Below are positions 52,497 through 60,602 of a stretch of DNA of 64,000 bases, one piece after another. Source of the stretch: Bacteroidaceae bacterium (lineage in GTDB: Bacteria > Bacteroidota > Bacteroidia > Bacteroidales > Bacteroidaceae). The translations under genes were made by a program, and so were the position numbers. Location of the stretch: contig JAFTVE010000030.1 in the NCBI GenBank assembly GCA_017465905.1, forward strand, positions 1-64,000, read 5' to 3'. Each line of letters opens with the position of its first letter. The stretch's first letter is position 1. The notes below the pieces were generated by a model. It searched no databases. It saw only the letters and a list, made by a program, of their open reading frames with translations, and was not told the origin of the DNA.

Positions 52497-55101
52497 TCGA
52501 GTGCAGCGTCACACCCTCCGGTGTGATGCCTTGGGCACTGATGTCGTACTGCTCCGAATATCCGTTATTGTAGAACTGCACGGTGGCCTTACCCTCGGCA
52601 TCGGTCGCCAGCGCAGGGTTCCAGTAGAGCGTGCGGCGATAGTCGACATCGCCCTGTATCGGTCCGTCGGGGTACTCGGGCGCATAGAACTCGGGCACCT
52701 CGGAATAGCCGCGGAAAGTAGTCTGGCGATGCCCCTTCACCTTCGAGCGGCGCAGGCCGTGGGGAAACATGGTGATGTCAACCACGTAGAGTCCCCGGCT
52801 CAGGGTCACATCCTCCAGCTTGAGCGTTTGGTTCAGTTCATTCAGCTGGGAAACGGTCAACACATCGCGCACGAAGGGGATGGACATATAGTCGAACGGA
52901 CTGTCATAGATGATGATGGACTTCACATCCGCCATGTCGATATCGAAACCGGGGGTGTAGCTCTGCTTCATCCATTTGCTGTTCTCGTCGTGCAGGTACC
53001 ACAACACACGGCGGTTGTTGATGGGGCACTGCTCCAGCTCCCAGCCTGTAATCTCCTCGCGGGTGGTAAGTTCATCGGGTATCACGCCATCGTAGCGCGA
53101 GAAGTCGATGTCGTAGCCCTTCTCCTTAAGGTAGTCGCGCACCATGTAGGTATACATCCCCTGATCGAGGTGCAGCTCCGTATCCTCCTCGGCATTGTAG
53201 GCCTTGAAAGTAAGATAGTCGACATACTTCTTGCGGCCATACACATCCACATTATCGAGCAGGAACACACTATCGGGGTCGGCCTGCAAAGCCGGTTCGT
53301 CGGCCAGCGCCGCTATCTCTGCCGAGTCGGCCACGACGGCAAAGTCGGGCAGATAAGTGTCGGTAGCCGTAAAGGCGCGGGTAACAGGGCGCGAAGCACG
53401 GTCGAGACGCATGCGGCAATCCAGGTTCTTGTCGTCCTTGGTAGCAGAGAGATACATATCCCACGTCCCCATGAACTCCTCAACCGAAAAGCCGAACACA
53501 CCATCCTTGTCGGTAGTCACCGTGGTCTCCTGTGTCAGCGAGCGGTCGGGCGAGTAGAGGCGCAGCTTCACCGTTGCCCCCTCGATAGGCTTGTCTCTCA
53601 TGCGCTGCAGCAGCACTCCATCGACCACAAGGCCATCCTCCACGAAGTGAGTTATGTAGAAAGGCTCCACACGCGCCATCTTGCGCCAGTCATAGCGGGT
53701 CCATCCCTGCACCATCATCAGCAAGTCCAGCGCCAGCGTATGCTCGGCATCGTCGCTCTCGAAGTAATACTCCGGGTGGTGGATATATCCCCTCAGCTCC
53801 GAGGAGAGCAGCATGTTGGTCATTACATTGTCGGTGTAGGAGTTGCCCAAGTTATGGTTGTCGCGCACAGCTACCGAGATCGTTGCAGGCAGTGGCGTGC
53901 CATCGGCCAGCGAAGTCTGCAGGGTCATCTGCACCGGCTGGAACGGAGTCAGCCGTGTCGCCGATGTGGCAATGCTCACATTACCTCCCTCGATACCATT
54001 GTTTACAAACAGGTGGCGCTGGGCAAGCACCTCGCCAGCGGCGTTGAACAGGTGTAGCTGATGTACGCCCGTGGAGAGCTTCTCCTTAGGAATGGAGAAG
54101 AATGCCTTCCCCTGCCTGATGGAGAGAGTATCAAAATAGCTGACAGCACCGCGGCAGATGAGCATCATGCCCAACAGCTCGTCCGGGCATCCTGCATAGC
54201 CCGAGAGCTGCCCCCTGACATGCTGCTGGCGCAGGTTGTCGACACGCAGGGCATAACCCTTCTCCACGGCTTCGGGCATACGGAAAGTGTGCTTCTTGCC
54301 CTCATACTCAACCTCAATACTGTTGCGTCGCCGTGTAGGAGTCAGTTCAAAGCAGCCCATGCCATCGTGCTTCGTCTCGACCAGTATGGACCGCGCATCA
54401 TCGTCGACCTTCACCTTGCCGTTCACAGCCACTCCCATACCATGCTTGTCCATGACCTTGAAGGCTACACGGTTGGTCACACCCTGCACCAAAGTCCCTC
54501 CCTCGGGATAGAAGGTCACATTCAGGCTCTTCACCTTCTCGCTCTCGGGACGCTGCACATCGTAGCGTGCCTCGTTGCGACGCATGATGGGGTTGCTGTA
54601 GTCGCCATCCTTCTTGGGAGCCTCATATACGGGGAACACACGGGAGAAGACCCCTCCGTGGTCGAAATTGAGCATCGTACGCGTATAGGCTCTCACCTCG
54701 TAGAATCCGCTGGGCAATGCCGTCACACCACGCAATGCGCGTGCCTGCTCTACAGGAGCATCCACCAGCGGCAATGAGCCGTGGGCCTGCCCGTTCTCCA
54801 CCTTCAGCTTCAGCTGCTTCAGCACCACCCCGTTCGGCGACAGCAGTTCCACATACACCACCTTGCTCTGCGCAGGGGTTTGCGTGGCAGCATTCACCAC
54901 GTATGCCGAGAACCAAATCACATCGCCTTGGAAATAGGCCGTATTGTCGAAATGCAGATACACCTTCTCCTGAGGACATACCTGGCTGAACTGATACGCA
55001 TTCTGCACATACGACAGCAATGCCTGGAAGGGCGACTCCTGTGCCCATGCTCCACTCAGCGCAGTGAGTGCCAGAGTCAATGAGAGAAACAGTTTTTTCA
55101 T
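52492..55101 (-). CDS. Large secreted MG2-like surface protein, 869 aa
   Basis: A signal peptide ends near LSGAWAQ (about residue 21). Near 40-130, EKVYLHFDNTAYFQGDVIWF and SKVVYVELLSPNGVVLKQLK resemble MG2 domains of alpha-2-macroglobulin-like proteins. Further beta-sandwich repeats follow (VTFYPEGGTLVQGVTNRVAF at about 205). A later TonB-plug-like part cannot be excluded. I chose ATG at 55101 because the upstream in-frame ATG at 55131 would add ten non-signal residues. Such proteins often sit beside surface proteases; the M60 gene follows on the same strand. No catalytic residues are visible. Confidence 0.7.
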   Translation of the reverse strand: MKKLFLSLTLALTALSGAWAQESPFQALLSYVQNAYQFSQVCPQEKVYLHFDNTAYFQGDVIWFSAYVVNAATQTPAQSKVVYVELLSPNGVVLKQLKLKVENGQAHGSLPLVDAPVEQARALRGVTALPSGFYEVRAYTRTMLNFDHGGVFSRVFPVYEAPKKDGDYSNPIMRRNEARYDVQRPESEKVKSLNVTFYPEGGTLVQGVTNRVAFKVMDKHGMGVAVNGKVKVDDDARSILVETKHDGMGCFELTPTRRRNSIEVEYEGKKHTFRMPEAVEKGYALRVDNLRQQHVRGQLSGYAGCPDELLGMMLICRGAVSYFDTLSIRQGKAFFSIPKEKLSTGVHQLHLFNAAGEVLAQRHLFVNNGIEGGNVSIATSATRLTPFQPVQMTLQTSLADGTPLPATISVAVRDNHNLGNSYTDNVMTNMLLSSELRGYIHHPEYYFESDDAEHTLALDLLMMVQGWTRYDWRKMARVEPFYITHFVEDGLVVDGVLLQRMRDKPIEGATVKLRLYSPDRSLTQETTVTTDKDGVFGFSVEEFMGTWDMYLSATKDDKNLDCRMRLDRASRPVTRAFTATDTYLPDFAVVADSAEIAALADEPALQADPDSVFLLDNVDVYGRKKYVDYLTFKAYNAEEDTELHLDQGMYTYMVRDYLKEKGYDIDFSRYDGVIPDELTTREEITGWELEQCPINNRRVLWYLHDENSKWMKQSYTPGFDIDMADVKSIIIYDSPFDYMSIPFVRDVLTVSQLNELNQTLKLEDVTLSRGLYVVDITMFPHGLRRSKVKGHRQTTFRGYSEVPEFYAPEYPDGPIQGDVDYRRTLYWNPALATDAEGKATVQFYNNGYSEQYDISAQGITPEGVTLHSK

Positions 55102-55191
55102 GTTACGGTATTTGCAGCTGCAAAAATGCAAAGTTTATTTATAAAAAACAAATTTTCACTGCCACAATCGCCATAGGCGACATCTATAGCC

Positions 55192-55635
55192 CTATCGACG
55201 CGCCCCGAAGAAATCCTTCATCAGCGCGGCACACTCATCGGCCATGACACCCTCCACCACCACAGTCTTCGGATGCAGTGCCTCGGGCGCATATCTGCGG
55301 AATCCACGCTTGTCGTCGGCAGCGCCATATACGAGACGCCCCAGCTGTGCCCATCCAAGCGCACCGGCACACATCACACAGGGTTCCACGGTCACATAGA
55401 GCGTACACTCGCTAAGATACTTTCCACCGAGGCAGTTGGCCGCAGCCGTCACCGCCTGCATCTCGGCATGTGCCGTCACATCGGTGAGCGTCTCCGTCAG
55501 GTTATGCCCGCGCGCTATCACCCTACCCTTGCACACCACTATCGCACCCACCGGCACCTCGCCCTCGGCATAGGCGCAGCGAGCCTCCTCAAGAGCCATC
55601 TTCATGTAGCGAATGTCATCGGTCGTTGTCTCCAT
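55192..55635 (-). CDS. tadA: tRNA-specific adenosine deaminase TadA, 147 aa
   Basis: TadA converts adenosine 34 of a tRNA to inosine. The zinc-dependent deaminase signature is complete: TAHAEMQAVTAAANCLGGKY (HAE) and EPCVMCAGALGWAQLGRLVY (PCxxC). The length fits. Its ATG overlaps the TGA of the upstream 76-aa gene by one base, so the two are co-translated. It could also be a general nucleoside deaminase, less likely. Confidence 0.9.
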   Translation of the reverse strand: METTTDDIRYMKMALEEARCAYAEGEVPVGAIVVCKGRVIARGHNLTETLTDVTAHAEMQAVTAAANCLGGKYLSECTLYVTVEPCVMCAGALGWAQLGRLVYGAADDKRGFRRYAPEALHPKTVVVEGVMADECAALMKDFFGARR

Positions 55636-55865
55636 CAGCGGCGCATGTCGTGTTCGTTAAACAGGGTCGGATAGTCCTGATCCAGATTCTGATGGATGAA
55701 GGCCAGCAGCGTCTCGCGCATCCATCGACTCTTGTTCTCTATCTTGTACTTGCGCAGATAGCTGTCGATGATGCGCATCTCATCATCGCTCACCAGGCAT
55801 ACCAAGCGTGCATGGCGTGCCACATCGCGCTGTTTCTTCACCAATTGTTGCTGCGTCTTCTTCAT
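55635..55865 (-). CDS. Small conserved protein, possible ribbon-helix-helix, 76 aa
   Basis: Basic N-terminus (MKKTQQQLVKKQRDVARHAR) then LVCLVSDDEMRIIDSYLRKY and ENKSRWMRETLLAFIHQNLD, which looks like strand-helix-helix. The promoter TACCTTTG on the minus strand (55894-55887) gives a short leader before the ATG. It is co-transcribed with tadA. No family name is certain. Confidence 0.6.
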   Translation of the reverse strand: MKKTQQQLVKKQRDVARHARLVCLVSDDEMRIIDSYLRKYKIENKSRWMRETLLAFIHQNLDQDYPTLFNEHDMRR

Positions 55866-55930
55866 CCTTTTCTATGAGTATACCTGCAAAGGTAGGACAT
55901 TTTTCCCATACATCCTAACAATACAGGGGG

Positions 55931-56305
55931 TTATCCCAAGCGGGCCATAAACTTCTCTCTGTCTACCACAAAGCGCAGATGCTCACCCTCTCCGATGATT
56001 CCCTCATCGTCGGTAGCCGTCACCGTAAACTTCAGTTTGCGCCCCTCCACAGCCACCAGGGTAGCAGTTGCCGATACCCTGCGCCCATGAGCTGTAGGCT
56101 TCACGTGCGACGACATTATCTGTCCGCCCACGGTAGTCGCCCCCTCGGGCAGATGCGGAGCCACGGCACGCATCGCCGCCTCCTCCATCAGTGCCATCAT
56201 GGCCGGTGTGGCCAATACACGCAAGTCACCACTGCCTACATTCACCGCCAAGTGATGCTCCTCCACACACTTCGTACAGGTATAGCTAAGTCCTTCTTTC
56301 AGCAT
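55931..56305 (-). CDS. Hotdog-fold thioesterase-like protein, 124 aa
   Basis: The core reads EHHLAVNVGSGDLRVLATPA, ALMEEAAMRAVAPHLPEGAT and TTVGGQIMSSHVKPTAHGRR, the pattern of FlK-type or related hotdog thioesterases, with a Glu pair and His in typical places. ATG at 56305 gives the normal length; the frame runs further upstream over the birA promoter. TAAATTTG on the minus strand (56330-56323) is a good -7 element. The substrate is unknown. Confidence 0.8.
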   Translation of the reverse strand: MLKEGLSYTCTKCVEEHHLAVNVGSGDLRVLATPAMMALMEEAAMRAVAPHLPEGATTVGGQIMSSHVKPTAHGRRVSATATLVAVEGRKLKFTVTATDDEGIIGEGEHLRFVVDREKFMARLG

Positions 56306-56322
56306 AATTATCCATTTTGCTA

Positions 56323-56373
56323 CAAATTTACGATGTATAAGCGGAATACAAAACGAAAAAAGCATTATTTTTG
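56323..56373. promoter_or_regulatory. Divergent promoters for thioesterase and birA
   Basis: TAAATTTG on the minus strand (56330-56323) serves the thioesterase gene. TATTTTTG on the plus strand (56366-56373) serves birA. The two -7 elements are about 40 bases apart and point outwards. Confidence 0.6.
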
Positions 56374-56407
56374 CGTCAGCACAGCAATTATGCACACGAC
56401 AGTCACC

Positions 56408-57157
56408 ATGATTATAGAGGACATACACCGCATACACCTTGCCGAGACCAGCTCCACCAACACCTATGCCAGGCAGCTGGCCCAGCAGGAGAGCATCCTG
56501 CTCGTCAGTACCGACCATCAGACTGCAGGGCGAGGCCAGCGCGGCAACTCCTGGGAGGCCGAGCCCGGAGCCAACCTCCTATTCAGCCTCGCCATCACGC
56601 CCCATGACATACCTGCATCGCAGCAGTTCATCATCAGCGAACTCGTCTCCGTAGCCCTCTGCGAGGTCCTCAGCAACTATGCCGACAACATACGCATCAA
56701 GTGGCCCAACGACATCTACCACCGCGACCACAAGCTCTGCGGCATCCTCATCGAACACGACATCGAGGGTAGCACCATTACCCGCAGCATCATCGGCGTG
56801 GGGCTCAACGTCAACCAGCATCGTTTCACCAGCGATGCACCCAACCCCATATCGCTCTGCCATATTCTCGGGCAAGAGACCGACCGCGAGACACTGCTCA
56901 CCGAGATATGCGACACATTTGCCGCGCACTATCATGACATGCTCACTGCCCCTGACAGCACCCTGTGGCGTAACACGCTGCACCAGCACTACACCACCCT
57001 ACTCTACCGCCTCGGTGCTCCCGCGCCATACCGCGATGTCCAAGGCACCTTCAATGCCATCCTCCGCCACGTAGAGCCCGACGGCCGCCTCCGCCTCGAA
57101 GATGAGCAGGGCACACTGCGCAGCTATCTATTCAAGGAGGTTGAATATATTATTTAG
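56408..57157 (+). CDS. birA: Biotin-[acetyl-CoA-carboxylase] ligase, 249 aa
   Basis: BirA activates biotin and attaches it to carboxylase subunits. Motifs are ETSSTNTYARQLAQQ, TDHQTAGRGQRGNSWEAEPG (the biotin/AMP loop GRGQRGNSW) and IKWPNDIYHRDHKLCGILIE, then GVGLNVNQHRF. No N-terminal helix-turn-helix is present, so it is the non-repressor type. The start may be ATG 56408 or 56390, both compatible with the promoter. It overlaps the converging TonB-domain gene by four bases at the stop. Confidence 0.92.
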   Translation: MIIEDIHRIHLAETSSTNTYARQLAQQESILLVSTDHQTAGRGQRGNSWEAEPGANLLFSLAITPHDIPASQQFIISELVSVALCEVLSNYADNIRIKWPNDIYHRDHKLCGILIEHDIEGSTITRSIIGVGLNVNQHRFTSDAPNPISLCHILGQETDRETLLTEICDTFAAHYHDMLTAPDSTLWRNTLHQHYTTLLYRLGAPAPYRDVQGTFNAILRHVEPDGRLRLEDEQGTLRSYLFKEVEYII

Positions 57158-58191
57158 TTGAGATTATCGGACCCTGTCAGCTTAAAATGAACAGGTAAGA
57201 CGACATAAGAACGAACAACCTTTCCATTCTTCAGACCTGGTTTCCAGTTACTCATCGTGCTTACCACGCGACAGGCCTCAGCATCAAGCATCGGATGAGC
57301 AGACTTAACCAAGTGTATATCTGAAACTGAGCCATCTATATTCACAACAAACCGCACAACTACAAGCCCCTCTACTTCTTGCTCCTGACACTCCTTGGGA
57401 TAGTTTGTTTCTTTATGAATATATTCCATCACCTTCATTTCATTAAGAAAGACGGGGAGCGTATCCACCTCCTGATAAATAATCACTTCTTCTACAGACA
57501 AATCACCTTGTTCAAAATCCACGCCATCGCAGCATATCAGTTCCTCTCTTGACACCAATGTCCCATTCTTGAAGGTCAATCTATACAAAGGTTCAAACAA
57601 CCATCGCACATATTCAGGAAAATCCATCTCTCGCTTATATGTGCCAATGTCATTGGGCTTGGACTCAGTGTTTACAGCTTTTACATAAAGCGTTCCCGAT
57701 AGTGTGCTCAGAAACATTCTATTGCCTACAAACTTGCAGCCTGTAAAGTCCTCCATTCGCTTGTTGATGTAGACTCTTTCCACGTCAACCACTTTTTTCC
57801 ATCCTTGTCTGTATATCCCAGTCAAAAACAGATGTTTATTATCCAACGCCCAGGTGCAGCAGTACGAGTCACCAGTATTAGGTCTATCGCCCCATGAATT
57901 CCTCACCGTCACATCCTCCTCCACATCTTCTCCGAGTATTCCATCATAAATACTTAAGTGTTCTAGGCTATCGCTTACCAAAGCCAAAGGGTTGTATGAG
58001 GTCAAGTACTCTACACCGTCTATCGTCAATGTACTGTTGCTCCAATGCGTCATGTAATCTATCATCCATAGGCGCTCCCGCTGATTGAGACACATAGCAT
58101 CTGTCAGTTCGCGAAACAGTGCAGAATTCTCATCCTGTGCAGATATTGGCAGTGTCAGTACAAGAAGCAAAAGAAGGATTGTGTTTCTCAT
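57154..58191 (-). CDS. TonB-like energy transducer, 345 aa
   Basis: A signal-like N-terminus (RNTILLLLLVLTLPISAQDE) leads to a middle region of unknown type. The C-terminal domain (about 255-342) is TonB-type: EYIHKETNYPKECQEQEVEG, LVVVRFVVNIDGSVSDIHLV and DAEACRVVSTMSNWKPGLKN. Unlike classical TonB, it has a long non-proline-rich periplasmic or outer-membrane N-part, as in many Bacteroidales TonB-domain proteins. It follows the DUF4488 gene by 12 bases. Confidence 0.85.
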   Translation of the reverse strand: MRNTILLLLLVLTLPISAQDENSALFRELTDAMCLNQRERLWMIDYMTHWSNSTLTIDGVEYLTSYNPLALVSDSLEHLSIYDGILGEDVEEDVTVRNSWGDRPNTGDSYCCTWALDNKHLFLTGIYRQGWKKVVDVERVYINKRMEDFTGCKFVGNRMFLSTLSGTLYVKAVNTESKPNDIGTYKREMDFPEYVRWLFEPLYRLTFKNGTLVSREELICCDGVDFEQGDLSVEEVIIYQEVDTLPVFLNEMKVMEYIHKETNYPKECQEQEVEGLVVVRFVVNIDGSVSDIHLVKSAHPMLDAEACRVVSTMSNWKPGLKNGKVVRSYVVLPVHFKLTGSDNLN

Positions 58192-58203
58192 AGCAGCGAG
58201 TCG

Positions 58204-58659
58204 TTATTTAGCAATCTCTCTGTCTGATATGCGTACCCACATTTCGCGTGCTCCATTACTGAGATCCAGCAAGAGAATGTCTTTGGCAAACTCGGGGTCA
58301 GAGGGTGGAGCATTCTTCTTATCGGCAAAGCGGAACTTGATGGTGACCTTGTCGCCTACGATATGGGGGAACATGTGCTGCTTTATGGTTTCGGTGTAGA
58401 CGCTGTCGTTCTGCACCTTGAAGGTCCCCTTCTGTGTCACCCTGCCCAACATCTGGTTCTGATAAATAAACATGGTACTAAAAGTCCCGTCCTTATCAAT
58501 AATCTTGAGGATGGGCCTGTACTGACCTTTTGTATAAGGAGAGGTATTTACCTGTTGCCACACTCCCACAAGGTCGTTCTTCACCTCTTTACGCTTCTTT
58601 GCGCTTACGCTGCCAATACCAATGAGCAGGGCAGCCAATACGAATAAAACTCTTTTCAT
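58204..58659 (-). CDS. DUF4488-family secreted protein, 151 aa
   Basis: A signal peptide ends near GSVSAKK (about residue 20). The lipocalin-like mature part contains GVWQQVNTSPYTKGQYRPIL and IDKDGTFSTMFIYQNQM, then GDKVTIKFRF, matching DUF4488. The TACTTTTG element on the minus strand (58699-58692) fits a promoter. It heads a two-gene unit with the TonB-domain protein. Function unknown. Confidence 0.8.
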   Translation of the reverse strand: MKRVLFVLAALLIGIGSVSAKKRKEVKNDLVGVWQQVNTSPYTKGQYRPILKIIDKDGTFSTMFIYQNQMLGRVTQKGTFKVQNDSVYTETIKQHMFPHIVGDKVTIKFRFADKKNAPPSDPEFAKDILLLDLSNGAREMWVRISDREIAK

Positions 58660-58907
58660 AGTATCCTTTTAAAAGTTTGTAGAAATCGACACAAAAGTAG
58701 AGAGAATCATTTAAATCACCAAGAAAGGTGACTTACAAAATACTTACAATTTCTCTACTACGATGAAATCGGCGTTTTTTGCATATCTGATAGGAAAAAG
58801 AGCCCCTTTATATATGGCGAAAGTTCATAAATAGGTTGGTTTTGGCACGCGTAGCGCCGATGCGAGAGACAATCCTTTCTTGTCGAACAACGAGGTCGGA
58901 CTCCTGC

Positions 58908-59045
58908 TGTCCCATCAGCCGAGATGTCAAGCGGAACAGCATGGAATCGGAGAAAGCGTAAACCTCGTCAGTATGGCAATTGAAAAGGTGTAAATCTTTT
59001 CAGCTAATGAAGCAAAAAAGCGTCTACTGAAATCAGGAAAAGACA
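58908..59045. repeat. Dispersed ~139-bp repeat block, copy B
   Basis: This segment is nearly identical to 1-139 and is directly followed by a 22-bp array, as there. The block contains GGTGTAAATCTTTTCAGCTA and GTCTACTGAAATCAGGAAAA. Confidence 0.8.
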
Positions 59046-59055
59046 CGTAACTATC

Positions 59056-59119
59056 AGTACTTCCTTGTCAGTACTCGAGTACTTAGCCGTAAGTACTCGA
59101 GTACTGACAAGGAAGTACT
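59056..59119. repeat. 22-bp palindromic array (AGTACTCGAGTACT units)
   Basis: The 14-bp palindrome AGTACTCGAGTACT starts at 59070 and 59092, exactly 22 bases apart. Half-sites AGTACT at 59056 and 59114 keep the same 22-bp register. Outer ends AGTACTTCCTTGTC and GACAAGGAAGTACT are inverted relative to each other. Confidence 0.85.
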
Positions 59120-59296
59120 GGTAGTTTGCTGCAGGTGTGTGTGTGTCAGCTGAGGTGTATGTGCCCGAGCAGGGCGTAGCGACGAGGGATCTCAATGCAT
59201 AGCCCAGCGCGAGATGCTTCACATTCGTTCAGCATGACACGAAACCTTGGGTGAGGGGTCACTGTATTTGTAACTGAAACGAAGTTCGACGACTGT

Positions 59297-60457
59297 TTAC
59301 ATCTGGGGAACCTGACCTGTCTCCATCGTTTGGATAATCATGCGAAGGAGCTCATCGGTAGGACGCGAAAGGCGCATATTGCCAATGGTGGTCTGAGCCT
59401 GACGCTTGCCAGCCTCAATATCTGCCACGCGAGCACGCAACACCTCAATCATCTCCTTCTTGGCAGCCGCGTCCACACCAGGAGCAGAGAAAGGCTTAGC
59501 CCAATTAGCAAGAGTCATATCGTTGGCATCAAGCCCCGGTGTAGCGAGATACTCCTTGATAAACTGCACGTAGGCAGCATAGTCGGCCTTCTTCTCGGCA
59601 GCGCTGATGAGCACAGTGAGGCGGTAGTGGTCAGCATCGGCCACGCCCAAGCGACGCAACAAAGCCTGGAAAGCAGCAAATTGAGCCTCATCGAGCACTA
59701 CGCCATCGCCCTGCTTCACGAAGAGCTGCTTGGTGTAGTTATTGAGCACACTGCTAATCTTCATTGTCACAGGACGCTCGCCCACAGTAGCCTTCAAGGC
59801 TTCGGGATGCTGAGCGGTGTAGATGAACGATGAAGCAAAGGGATTGTTGACGTGCTTCATAAAGATGGCTGCCAGCTCGGAATCCTGAGCAAAAGTCTCC
59901 TCCTTACCCTTGAGCAGAGTCTCGGCTACCATATTGGCATCGTCGCGCTTATAGGTAGCAGTAAGTGAAGCGAGATACTCCTTGAGGAAGGCATCGCCGC
60001 GCTCACCCTGCTTCCAACGTTCCTCGAGGCTGCTGGCTGCAGCGTCTACAGCACTCTTCTCGGCAACACGGCTGATGAAGCCATCGGCATCACTACCACC
60101 CATGAAGCGGCCTATTTCCTTGCCGTCGGCATTGAAGATGATGAAAGTAGGATAGCCCGATACCTGCCACTCCTTGGAAAGCCCCTCAGCGTATGAAGCT
60201 TCCATATCAATCTTGACGTTGACGAAGCGCTCGTTCATGAACTTGCCGACCTTCTCTTGGGGGAAGATGTCGCGTGCCATCTTCTTGCAAGGTCCGCACC
60301 ACTGGGTGTAGCAGTCTACAAACACCAGCTTGTTCTCTTTCTTTGCCTTGGCGGCTGCCTGAGGCAATAGAGTTCCGTCGGGCTCAAAGGCTACGCCCTG
60401 AGCAAATGTCACCGATGCAACCAGCACCAATGAGAGAATCACAGATAATCTTTTCAT
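59297..60457 (-). CDS. Secreted thioredoxin-fold protein, 386 aa
   Basis: A signal peptide ends near ASVTFAQ (residue 20). The N-terminal domain has the redox motif FVDCYTQWCGPCKKMARDIF (CGPC at about 54-57) and a cis-Pro segment SGYPTFIIFNADGKEIGRF. The rest (about 160-386) is helical, with repeats of unclear type. It is the last gene of the SusD/DUF4843/PKD-like set. The ATG at 60457 starts the signal peptide; a longer in-frame start would not. It probably acts in periplasmic thiol chemistry. Confidence 0.88.
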   Translation of the reverse strand: MKRLSVILSLVLVASVTFAQGVAFEPDGTLLPQAAAKAKKENKLVFVDCYTQWCGPCKKMARDIFPQEKVGKFMNERFVNVKIDMEASYAEGLSKEWQVSGYPTFIIFNADGKEIGRFMGGSDADGFISRVAEKSAVDAAASSLEERWKQGERGDAFLKEYLASLTATYKRDDANMVAETLLKGKEETFAQDSELAAIFMKHVNNPFASSFIYTAQHPEALKATVGERPVTMKISSVLNNYTKQLFVKQGDGVVLDEAQFAAFQALLRRLGVADADHYRLTVLISAAEKKADYAAYVQFIKEYLATPGLDANDMTLANWAKPFSAPGVDAAAKKEMIEVLRARVADIEAGKRQAQTTIGNMRLSRPTDELLRMIIQTMETGQVPQM

Positions 60458-60522
60458 AATACTTATTGTTTGTTTAGTGTTTAATGTTTCTTGTTTTGAG
60501 TTTTTATGGACCACAGATGACT

Positions 60523-60562
60523 CGGATGTCACGGGATTATCACAGATCTTTTTTTCTGGAAT
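60523..60562. repeat. 9-bp array between PKD-like and thioredoxin genes
   Basis: CACAGATGA, CTCGGATGT, CACGGGATT and ATCACAGAT follow in 9-base steps. AATTGTCAATTGTGAATTG also forms a short repeat near 60580-60598. It lies in the 145-base gap between two genes of one set. Confidence 0.55.
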
Positions 60563-60602
60563 TGGCTTAAATAGTTTATGAATTGTCAATTGTGAATTGT
60601 CC

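Larger units (their letters stand above)
58660..59296. other. Gene-free region made of dispersed repeats
   Basis: It holds the inverse of 397-432 (at 58817-58848), copy B of the 139-bp block (58908-59045), a 22-bp palindromic array (59056-59119), a segment AGCGACGAGGGATCTCAATG at 59171-59190, and a copy of the 48410-type repeat up to about 59241. No gene is seen. Confidence 0.6.

Noticed and set aside
52429..54057. Long open frame opposite the MG2-like gene
   Set aside because: Same reason: antisense shadow without motifs, with its start in the hexamer array.
55979..56407. Long N-terminal extension of birA
   Set aside because: It would overlap the thioesterase gene antisense and precede the birA promoter at 56366; the known core starts at 56408.
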